From positions 25,608,001 to 25,668,000 of the forward strand of contig OU612065.1 of the NCBI GenBank assembly GCA_914767715.1: a stretch of DNA of 60,000 nt, written 5' to 3'. The position numbers and the translations under genes are program-made. This document shows positions 50,801 to 60,000 of this stretch, one piece after another. Numbering within the stretch: position 1 is the first letter of the stretch; every line of letters begins with the position of its first letter. The DNA is from Membranipora membranacea (taxonomy: Eukaryota; Bryozoa; Gymnolaemata; Cheilostomatida; Membraniporidae). The notes under the pieces were generated by a model. That model did not search any database, was not told the origin of the DNA, and saw nothing but the letters and a program-made list of their open reading frames with translations.

Positions 50801-53800
50801 ATCTCTTGACTATCAAGATGAAGGTGCTCAAAAAATTTGTCATTATCTTAATAATTCCATTATATTGATGTCAGCAGAAGTCAACTTCATCCTGTGTCAT
50901 CATATAACATATCTGAAGTAAAGAGGAATAGCAAGAGTCAAGTGTCATTCAAGCAGGCATGTGAGGCTTTAGGCTGAAGTCGTACCGAGAAACAACATAA
51001 ATTGCTCCTCACTAGGTTGTGCAATAAAAAGTCAGTTCCTGATGATATACGCATAGCCGTAGACTGGTAGCGGTACATTATATATATAGTGATGAAATAC
51101 CGGGTTCTGAGACCACTGGGCATAAAGCAAATAAAGCCTACAGGGAAAATCAAATGGATTCTTACCCAATCCCCTTTGCAACTGTTTAACACGCCGTGAC
51201 GTATTAATCGGTTGTTATTGGTTGAAGGTATTCTTCAGAGAAGCCCACTAGCGGCCCATAGGGACATGTAAGAAGGAATTTTTGATATACGCGCTGCTGC
51301 ATAAAAACCCTCAAGATAATCATCTATAAAAGAAGGTGAAATGCTAAATGGCAGTGATCTCCTGAAGCCCTTTTCTAAGAGAAGTTCCTTCCCAGGTCTC
51401 AATTGGTGCTGGTCTGTTATGTAATTCTTTCTCTTAGTTTTTCATTCCTTGCCTGCTTTTGTCCTTGTCTTTAGATGAACAGTAGAACAGTTCTACTACA
51501 TCTTTGGAAACAGCCATTAAGCATAGTAAATAACAGTTTAGCTGAATGGCCTGAAGTGGGCCATTCAGACAGTTTTATAAAGAGTTGTCCTCCCAAAAAC
51601 AACAATTCCATTTATAACACCGCACTTAAATGAAATTGGCTATACATTGTTTTTTTAGGGTACGCAGAGCGGGAGTGCCTAGGAAATGGAATGTGGGTGC
51701 AGAAAGCAGACTATGAGATATGCATGGACCAGCTCAGAGGCCAGATAGAAGTGGACAAAGAGGTCCAGGAAGAACAGGTAAACTTTTCAATAAGACACAA
51801 AAACGTCTGCGTGATGAGATTTGAAAACAATTTCAGTTTTTTTCCAAATGTGTAAGACTTCAAAAGAATTATGCTATATGCTATCAGGTGAATACTGCCT
51901 GCTTCTCTCAGTAAAACAAGGTAACCTTTACCATAACAATACCCACCCCTCGTACTTCATGAAAATGCGGCCAGCAAGTTTTTGTTGTATAAATGAATGG
52001 GATAATTCAATTTCAATCAATTTCCAATTCTTAAATAGTGTCAAGTTTTTTATCACTGGGACCTAGGATTTGTCTCACTACATATGGAGATCAACCTTAT
52101 TTTTTTACTTTTCTTTAGTCTGAAATGAAGAGCATGATGAGAATATCAATGTACATATATGTGACGGGATTTCTTCTATCTAATGTCGCCATGATCGCTG
52201 CTATTTTCATATTCGCCAGATATAAGTAAGTGAAATGATCAATGTTTGTTTCGGCAGCATTATCTGATAATCTAGGGGAGTATTGATACCGATATCTGTT
52301 TTCCAGATCGAGCCAATTTTAAGTACCTTTGATTGCCCAATTCTTGTCAAAGCATATAGTGAAGTGATGACTTGAAATATGATCCCCTCCACTGGGAGTT
52401 ACCAAGTAAACACAGGACTGCCATTGATGATATAACATTAAAGCATAGTGCTTGGTGTTATATGAAAATTGCATAATATGGGGGAGGGATCCGGGGAAAA
52501 AAAAGGGACATTTCCTAATGTTTGAAGTAAGGTTGTGCCATTTGGTTCTTGTAAATCATCACACTTTAGACAAATAAATTATCAACACACAAAAGACGCC
52601 CCCATTTCCCGGAATAAAGACGATGCCGTTGTGACATTTTTACAGTATCATCAGTACAAGGCAGCGTCGCGCTGACTTTGATGGAACCAGGTAACTTTAT
52701 TGTTGTAACGCTGTGTCATTTAGTATGAACCTTCTGGTTGAATGGAGAAATTTTTACTCTCTTGAGATGTGTTGGCGGAATGTACTATTGACTTGAAATT
52801 TGCCAGACTGTTAATAATGAGATTGCAGGGCATATTACAAATACAGCATCAAGGGACAGATCACTTTTGGTAAAATCCACGACTTTGCAAGCTGGGCCAT
52901 GCAATATTCCCATGTTAATAATGCTGCAAAATCCAGGTACCAACATTTGAGTGCATCATATCTGCCACATCCTATGTCACGACCTCCGCTTAGACAGTAG
53001 GAGTTTTGTAGTAAGGTGTTGTAACTCTGTATCCAGGTGCAAAATATTGCATTTTTGTTGTGGGATCAGTTTTCAACAGAAATCAACTGCTGTCAAAGTA
53101 TTTAACTACCCTTTAATGATGTTAGAAATGAATCCTCATAAGTACAATGAACCATCAACGATTCACACCCAAAAACACATGTTTGTAAAGACCTAAAAAT
53201 TGAAAATAGTTGATTGTTGTTAGATCAGATTACAAACATTTTTGGGTGTTGTTTGTAACTCTTGAGAAAGTTCACAAGGGGCTTTCAACTATATGAAAAT
53301 ACATAGCAAGATAGCCTTCCTTACTCTCGAAAGACATATACAACAATGTGCACAAAATAACACCAAGGTCAAATTATTTTTTCTTTTTGATTTCGTAATT
53401 CTGTTTTTGCCTGAGATGAGATCAATGAGATCGATAAAAGAGGAAATTAGATTCATCCTCCAAGTTCCAGTCAAAAAATGTACAAGGAGTTGCCCACCCT
53501 TCAAAACTATGTGACACTTCTGTTGCTGTACACTTCAGTCTGGTTAGATCCTGGTGATGACCGTATGCTTATGTTGCATTTTGATTTGCTTGCAGACATT
53601 TGAGATGTTTGAGGAACAAGATACACATTCAACTTCTGGCTGCTATCACCATGAAAAACTTTCTGTGGATGACCATTCTTTTGAGCCTTGAGCTAAAAGG
53701 ATATGCCATTCATGATAACGAGGTAGGTTTTGGTTTAGTTCCTTGTGCTTAGGGTTAATATGCAACTTTGAGTAGTGAATTGCAGGCAGGGATGGGATTG

Positions 53801-56639
53801 TACATTTGCTTTTTACTGCCAGGTGATTGGTCTCGCAGGAGCTGTGGGTTTGAGTCCATCGGGGAGTACCCATAATGGATTGTTCAAGCCCCCAGCACCC
53901 TCAGGTGTATTACATTTCTGTTTCCGCCCACCTCAGGATGAGAACAGTCCATGCATTCAATAACGTAAGTCATTAAATGACTGCCCGTTATTGAATGCAC
54001 GGACTGTGTTGATGTCAAATTACTCAATTTTCACAAATTTTGTGAAAATTGAGTAATTTGACATCAACATGGTTCGTGAGAAGGAAATTTATTTGTATAG
54101 TGTTGTAATGAATCTTCACACCAATGGCCATGTCTGGAACATGATTGATCCGTTTTCCAGCAGTCCGGTCGTTCCCATTCTCTCGGCGTGCCGGAGGTGG
54201 CGACTCAAACTCTAAATGCACGCAAATTGGATCATGCTTGATCTAGGCCCTATCATGCCCTAATAAAAAATATTTGTTCATTCTTTTTAGGTGCAATGCA
54301 AGCTGCTCTATTCATGCTACAAATTTTTCCTGCTGGCCCAGAATTCCTGGATGTTTGTGGAGGGACTCTATCTGTTCCTGGTGGTTGTTAAAGCTTTGCT
54401 GACAAAGACTCTTGAATTTAAACACTGTCTACTAATTGGATGGGGTAAGTTGACTAAATGTGGATATTGATTCTTTTTATCCAATGCAAAATCACAAATA
54501 ACCAGTTTTGGTCAGTTGATCTGACACTCCAGTGTCCTGAACGAGATTAAAAGAGGACAAAAAGCTTAAAACTTACTATTACGAGAAATTGTGATTGAGT
54601 CATTGAGTCATTGAGCATACCGAGCACAGTATATTACCGAATGTTTATTTAACATTGATTTTTTTTACAACCACCAGGAGTTCCGTTGCTTGTGATCGTA
54701 TTCTGGCTCATAGCAAACGTAGTAGCTGACCCAGATGTAGATGAAAGCTTACTCATTCAACACAAAAGGTTAGTTCATTATCAGTCTAAAATTATAAATG
54801 ATGAATTTTATCTTGTCAATTACATGTCTGATAATATACACAATGATTTAAAATGTTTTGTACATGAAATTATCACTGCACATGGTTGATTTCTCATTTT
54901 TAGGTGCTGGCACAATGAGAGCTTTTTGGGCTCAGCAGCTAACATCGTGGAGTCTTTGGCTATCTGTGTGATTTTATTGGTAAGTATTCTATGTTATATG
55001 ATATATGTTTCTTTGCGTAATTTCTGTTGTTTACTGCAATCTCTGATAATTTATTGCATTTTGTGTAAAGAAAAAAGCAATCTACTGACAAAACATGAAT
55101 TCTACTTCGAGTTATCTGCTCACTGTCAGGCGAGAGACAACTCTAAAATATCTTTTTAGTCCAGTTCATTCAAGCTACCAACAAGGAGTTATTGCTATTA
55201 CTCCTTGCTACCAAGTCTTGCTTTCCTTTGTGATCATTTCTTTACTAGCCTCTGAATGCCAAGCCTTGGATGCTAATAATCTTTAACATTCTTCTGCTTA
55301 TTCTAGGTAAATATGGGATTTATGGCTAGTGTAATCTACACTCTGGTGAGAAAACTCAGAACATCAGCCCTGGTGGAAAGCAAACAATACAAGTAAGTGC
55401 TAACTTCACATCAGCTTTTTAAACCAAAGTATAGCTATATGATCTTTAAAATAAATTGGGTGCTCAGAGAGGAGAGATTGGTCAATTGATCAATTACTCA
55501 GTATTAACTGGATGTTTTTTAAAGCTGCTTAGGACAGAGTTAGTGGAAGGTATAACGGTTGTGTAGGGTTGCGCCGCACAGACTCACCCACTGCCATAAA
55601 AGCAGAACCAGCGGTATGATGAGTGATAGACTAAGAGACTCTGCTTGCAGAGTATGGAAGTAGCTAAAAAAAACTACGACACCACCCCACTTACTTACTT
55701 AGGACAGTGGGTAATATATTAAATGGTCTATTACCTCTTTTGCAGGAAAGCTGTCAAGGCCACGGTGATACTTGTACCTTTATTGGGAGGTGTATATGTA
55801 TTACTATTCTACCCATTTTCTGAGGAGGACGATCAGGCTCGACCTGCATGGCTCTATCTCTCATGTGTTATACAATCGATGCAGGTATGTGTCTAGCCAG
55901 TATGTTGGCTCTGATCTTATTGGCTAGTGGGTGGGAATGAGAGGCAATGCCAGGTCACTGAAATACAGTGAAGGTGTCTTGTGATGCAAAACATATTTCA
56001 TCAGGAGCTGTCTTGTCATTTATACAGTACAATGTATACAACAGAATCACTTTGTGAAAAGGCACCCGGTTGAGTTTTTTTTTGACCTCATCATGCAAAA
56101 TCTGCTTCCTATATCTCATCATGGACATCGTTGAGGTCTTAAATTGATTTCATAATTTACAAGACAATATAAGTCAATTAATGTTTCTTTGCTTTCAGGG
56201 ATTTATTGTGGCTCTGGTTTACTGTTTTCTGAATGGCGAGGTGCGATCTTCTATGCTCAAAAGCCATCGCAGGTGGATGGATGAGAAAACTCTTCCAAGT
56301 TCCAGCGACCACTGGTGGCAGAGGAGGCGTCGATCCAGTAACTTCACCACCACACGCCGTGAGGACACTGAAACAGAGACATGTCCATCGTCATCCAGGC
56401 GTAACAGTCGACGTATCAGCCAGGACACGACTTCTAGCAGCAGGCGATGCAGTCAGGTTACAGAAATAACTGACATGAATCTTAACGTCAAATCAAAAAA
56501 AGTTTGCAAAACCAGTCCATTAGCCAACCGAAACCAACCAACTGCTACAAGAAACAGCCAAGAGAACCTGAAAGCGAGTAACACTGTGGTTTTTGTATCG
56601 CCGGTGGATCCAAATAAACTTGAAGTTTGCATAGCTTAA
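44848..56639 (+). CDS. Class B1 (secretin-family) peptide-hormone GPCR, 582 residues
   Basis: Twelve exons: 44848-45097, 45495-45608, 51659-51777, 52119-52225, 52646-52690 (optional), 53596-53722, 54291-54444, 54678-54768, 54904-54979, 55307-55392, 55746-55884, 56199-56639. I chose the start MESALYSYLIISAALCF because it gives a signal peptide; an upstream in-frame ATG lies at 44794. The hormone-binding domain shows CFDGILIW, APCP, ECLGNGMW and six cysteines. Helix landmarks are LRCLRNKIHIQL (TM2), WMFVEGLYL (TM3), GWGVPLLVIVFW (TM4), VRKLRTSA (loop 3), KATVILVPLLGG (TM6) and QGFIVALVYCFLNGEV (TM7). ECL2 has the conserved CW. The tail is Arg/Ser-rich and about 130 residues long. Members bind amidated peptides of about 27-45 residues and usually raise cAMP. 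The subgroup (CRF, calcitonin, PTH, PDF or other) is not resolved. AATAAA is at 57156-57161. Confidence 0.94.
45609..51658 (+). other. Six-kilobase GPCR intron 2
   Basis: The largest intron in the window lies between two exons of the hormone-binding domain. I found no exon, RNA gene or clear mobile element in it. A short palindrome ATAGACATAAT / ATTATGTCTAT is at 45776-45801. Several open frames of 60-96 codons show no recognisable domain. Confidence 0.7.
52646..52690 (+). other. 45-nt candidate cassette exon in intracellular loop 1
   Basis: Phase 2 at both ends, acceptor ATTTTTACAG, donor ACCAG|GTAACT. It encodes about 15 residues (IISTRQRRADFDGT with split codons at the ends). Without it, exon 52119-52225 joins exon 53596-53722 in frame, giving FARYKHLRCLRNKIH, which has the usual loop-1 length. 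With it the loop grows by 15 mostly charged residues. Confidence 0.65.
52829..52936 (+). other. 108-nt possible second loop-1 cassette exon
   Basis: Open, phase 2 at both ends, acceptor GAGATTGCAG, donor ATCCAG|GTACCA. It would add 36 residues (starting AYYKYSIKGQITFGKIHDF). The polypyrimidine tract is poor, so it may be a chance open frame. Confidence 0.3.
53945..54068. repeat. Two abutting near-perfect palindromes
   Basis: Palindrome 1 spans 53945-54007: arms of 22 nt with one mismatch (53945-53966, 53986-54007), and inside it AGTCATTAAATGACT is itself palindromic. Palindrome 2 spans 54008-54068: perfect 30-nt arms (54008-54037, 54039-54068) with a single-base centre. They abut without a gap in the GPCR intron 53723-54290. 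Confidence 0.95.
54138..54247. mobile_element. Possible family D element, copy 3 (degenerate)
   Basis: The right end, read on the minus strand, is CCTAGATCAAGCATGATCC, close to the ends of family D copies 1 and 2. The left end (ACATGATTGATCC) is weaker. Confidence 0.35.
55891..55930 (+). repeat. Donor-proximal repeat related to 10206-10245
   Basis: TAGCCAGTATGTTGGCTCTG, then ATCTTATTGGCTAGTGG, match the start of the inverted repeat at 10206, and both follow a splice donor within a few bases. Confidence 0.45.
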
Positions 56640-57538
56640 ATGATAAAGGCATTATTGTCAGTTGACACTCAGGGTAGAATGGAAAACTGTTTGTGGAGCG
56701 TACCACAATTCAACCGTCGCCATTTTAGTATTTATAAAGTTTCATAAATCTAGTCAATGTATTGTTTAGATCATAAAATATTTGAACATTTTTATTCCAT
56801 TGTTTTATGGCTGAAACGGGTAAAAGCTGAAGCCTTATTTATGCTGCATATCATTATCGATGTTGTCTAATTTTTTATGTTGTTGCTCAACAAAAGTCCG
56901 ACTAAGAAATCCCATAGAAAAGACAAGGGACAATATGAGATTGCAATCTGTCCCGGTAGCCTGTGCCCAAGTGAGGGTGACCTCAGAGGGTGCTGTAATG
57001 ACGACTGATTCAAGCATTGGTGACCAATACATGAATCTCATGATAAATTATATTTTTGTAACAAATTCCTTATTACATTTTAAAACGACCGTATTAAATA
57101 TAACAGATATGTATTAATATTATTTCATATATTTGGAAGGCTGTATTTTTTCATAAATAAAAGAGAATTACTAACTCTATTGTAACAGGTTAATCAACAA
57201 CCTTTTTTCTCTTGATACAACACATGGTTGTTGTATTCCCATGAACATTGGGGAAACATTTTGAGATAAAAGTCAGTTATGGCCATTTGTTGGCCGATTC
57301 ACAATATGTACAAATAAATAAAAGAGATATAGTTCTGCACATAATGAAAATGCTAAAAGGCTTTACGTGGAGAGGAGGTATTAAAGGTGAGAAAAAAGAA
57401 AGGGCAAGCGATTCTAATACCATTTCAGACCATGACTCACTAATGGCACTATATCCACAATAATAAAATGTTCACCGGTAGGGACTACACTAGCAATCTA
57501 TCACAGCCATTGTCAGACTCGTATGTTTGAGGGATTGT
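56640..57538. other. Convergent spacer between the GPCR and peptide genes
   Basis: About 0.9 kb holding both 3' UTRs, with AATAAA (+) at 57156-57161. No other gene is supported. Confidence 0.65.
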
Positions 57539-58265
57539 TCACTTTCCGAATGACATACGCAGGGCTGTGTAGCCCCCTCTGCTTGTGTTGCCCATACTGA
57601 ATGTGGACCCCGTCTTGGCGTGTCTTTCTTTCGCCATCGCGATAATTTTTGCGTAACTTCCTCTTCTCAGCCGTCTTTTTGGCATCTCCTCTTCGTTGAA
57701 GCTCCGTCTCCATTGCTGCCCCCCGATTATCTGTCCTAAGCTTGGATTCTTTTTGGCTAATCCAGAATTGTTGTTGACCATGTTTGAGCCAAGAATGTTG
57801 TTGATGAAATCTCGCCAGTCAGAGCCGCCTATTGCATAGAATCGGGAATCTCTTGCCAATGGTGCTTCATTTTCAATCTGGAAGTCTTCCTTCAGCTTTG
57901 ATAAGATGTGGGTATTGTGATGCTTGCTGTCTGGAACTGGTAGACTGACAGCAACTGCGCACAGACAGCAACATAGAAGAATTGTTGACAAAATCTATAA
58001 AACAAAAGTGACAAATTAATATTAAATCGTAATATAAATTCATATTAAAAAATACTAACATCAGAACTTAATCAAGTATGATTAGCCATGATGGCTTTTG
58101 AATGATCCAAATTAGTTAATAGCTTGCTAATGCTCTTTCAAAGTTATTTAGTGTAAAAAACACAAGTAACACCCAAGGTGTACAGCAAAATATTTATTGA
58201 GAAATAATAAATGTTCCATAAAACAATTGAAATACAAAACAGTTGACAAAGAAAACACTTACCAT
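57539..58265 (-). CDS. Putative amidated neuropeptide or peptide-hormone precursor, 152 residues
   Basis: Two exons on the minus strand: 58265-58263 (only the ATG codes) and 57994-57539. The signal peptide is MILSTILLCCCLCAVAVSLP. Basic cleavage sites follow at KK82-83, RR97-98, KRR107-109 and RR111-112. The precursor ends GGYTALRMSFGK: Gly151 followed by Lys152 at the stop is a standard amidation signal, predicting a C-terminal RMSF-amide. Cleavage after Arg112 would release a 38-residue amidated peptide (113-150), without cysteines and with a potentially helical N-terminal half; cleavage after Arg140 would give a 10-residue form. A second conserved-looking spacer peptide is 53-81. I do not recognise the family. 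The length suits class B1 receptor ligands, and such a receptor gene lies next door. Confidence 0.78.
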
Positions 58266-58409
58266 TTTAGCTGGTTTGTCTAGTTGACTAGCTTTCTGCT
58301 CTCAAGAAATACTTTTGTAAAAATGCTATGCCAAAGTGTTTCAACTCTAGAGAATGTATCGGACAGTTGTCTAACAGTGAACTGGTCTGCAGCATCTGGT
58401 CATGGTGTT

Positions 58410-58417
58410 TATATACC
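58410..58417 (-). promoter_or_regulatory. Putative TATA box of the peptide-precursor gene
   Basis: GGTATATAAACACC on the minus strand, about 150 nt upstream of the ATG. This implies a first exon of about 120 nt of 5' UTR that ends with the ATG. Confidence 0.5.
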
Positions 58418-58418
58418 T

Positions 58419-60000
58419 CGGACACAGTGAATCGTTAACCCTCTTATCTTGTCGAAGTGTTTCTATGCAAATATGTAGCACTTGTAACACAGTTGTATAT
58501 TTTGGTGATAAGGGGGAAACCAAAGCAAAGAGATAGCATAGATCCATCCACACTTATGATTCACCTTCAGGTTCTCATAAGTAAGCTCAACGCTTGTTGA
58601 TGTAAGGTTCAAAGGGCTAGACATAAATATCTTAAATCATAAATATAAAGTTTTGATCTTTAAACTCCGGAAGGAGGATTGGTAATAAATATATTGAATT
58701 TTGATCTTTACACTCTGGAAGGATGACTGGTACACAAAATGAAATATTTATGGAATGTAATTTAATTTCATCAAAACAATATTTGTGAGAATATAGTCTT
58801 GAATCGGCTGAAATTATATGATGCTAAGTCATTATTGCGCTATTGTCACATGATTTCGAGCGTATTATTTAATTTCTTAATAACTCATAAAAAATTTGAA
58901 TCGAAAAGGTTCCCAATTTTGCATAGAAAAAATTATGCAAGTGTCTTCAACAAACTGTAGTTCGCTGGTCATACCATCCTCGAATTAAGAAACTTTCATT
59001 AGATATTAAATTGAATTATTTTGCCTTTAGAAAATTTGCCAATAATTCTTATTACACTAATCATTAGATAATTATTTAAAAATCATGCTAATATCAACAT
59101 TATAACCATCAAGAATTCTGGGCAAGGCTGCTTTATTTAATTCTATCTATTTTATGCGCATTGCCGCCAAAAGTACATACTCAATAATTACAGCTTATAA
59201 TCAAAGCCATATATTCATTTTGAGATTGAGAGGCCAATTTTCTGAGGATGAAATGTGTAACTTGGCAAGGTATATCTAAATCAAGGGTAATGGCACAGGA
59301 GCCCCTTCTGTAGCATGTTTTTTAGCAAATTTAGGAACCAAGACTTTTGATTTATGACATGGGATAATGACACGCTGTCAATTATTACATGTTTTGGAGA
59401 CAATCTTCTGTTTCTAAGAAAGGTGACAACTGGAACCTTTTCTTAATTGACTGTGTCTCAAACTTCATATCACTGTTTATTTAAGTACGTCAGCAGAAAC
59501 TAAGCCCAAGGTATTTTTTGTTCCAAATAAAGATGTTGACCTTTTAGAATTACCCGGATTTCAATTTTTTATTGCTTTGCACATAGTCCAAATTTGCAAC
59601 CTAATACAATCTCATGATTTGTAAGAAATGCTGCCTGCACATGCGTATAAAAAAAGCAAGATTCACTATACTACAAACTATTGGATGAAGCAGGTTGAAA
59701 AAAGTTGGAATATTAGGAGGCAAAAAGGAAAAAAAATAGCAACGCCAAATGTCAATATTTATTATACAAATTAAAAATGGTTACATTTCTGGGTAAAAAA
59801 CTAAAATAATTACAAAAGCTTAAAGAACACTATAATTCTGGTAATAATCAGATCCATAGTGTTTTTTCTTGTAGCTTTTAGATGCAGCATTAACTGTCTA
59901 TATACGCATGAAACATGTAGCAATGGATAATAATATGTGTGTTTGCAGTACCGGCCAGTGGTCAAATAGTGTCTATTTCTCTCATCAATACTTGCCGCAG
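58419..60000. other. Right-end spacer
   Basis: About 1.6 kb of AT-rich sequence upstream of the peptide gene. No exon, RNA gene or clear repeat is recognised. A short direct repeat (TTTTGATCTTTA followed by ACTC and GGAAGGA) occurs at about 58652-58677 and 58699-58724. Confidence 0.6.

Overview
This window looks like nuclear DNA of an invertebrate animal, probably a bilaterian. Its genes are split into many small exons by AT-rich introns with GT..AG borders, and introns and spacers carry abundant short interspersed and inverted-repeat elements. The gene set (a large non-classical cadherin, a Tctex-type dynein light chain, a prokineticin-like secreted protein, beta-ureidopropionase, major vault protein, a class B1 peptide-hormone GPCR and an amidated-peptide precursor) is metazoan. 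The species cannot be fixed from sequence alone. All gene models were spliced by hand. In each, the exon phases agree from first to last exon and the total is a whole number of codons.

Layout. (1) 265-22289, +: the 3' part of a giant cadherin gene. 37 exons encode 2,070 residues: about 12 cadherin linkers, a Cdh23/Pcdh15-like membrane-adjacent domain, one Leu/Cys-rich transmembrane segment and a tail of about 410 residues without recognisable catenin-binding motifs. The 5' end lies outside the window. (2) 23064-23862, +: a two-exon Tctex1-domain protein. (3) 24265-25021, -: a three-exon secreted ten-cysteine protein of the prokineticin/astakine/colipase type. (4) 26320-32392, +: beta-ureidopropionase (UPB1), 11 exons, 383 residues, catalytic triad intact. 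(5) 33454-41315, -: major vault protein (MVP), 13 coding exons, 863 residues. (6) 44848-56639, +: a class B1 GPCR, 12 exons including an optional-looking 45-nt exon in the first intracellular loop, with a 6-kb second intron. (7) 57539-58265, -: a 152-residue secreted precursor ending in an amidation signal. It lies tail to tail with the GPCR gene, 0.9 kb away. The remaining 1.7 kb shows nothing recognisable.

Most of these genes have no obvious shared pathway. UPB1 is a metabolic enzyme, MVP builds vault particles, and the Tctex protein is a motor or ciliary component. The exception worth testing is the GPCR and the peptide precursor: the predicted 38-residue amidated product has the size and processing usual for class B1 ligands and is encoded next to an orphan class B1 receptor.

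The repeats are unusually informative. They include a TTAA-flanked element with perfect terminal repeats, two related inverted-repeat elements with 11-12 bp target duplications, a TA-flanked element holding a tRNA-like unit and an octamer array, five copies of a family with tRNA-like promoter boxes, several recent near-perfect palindromes, and a 0.5-kb duplication that copied a splice acceptor and exon start into an upstream intron of the cadherin gene.
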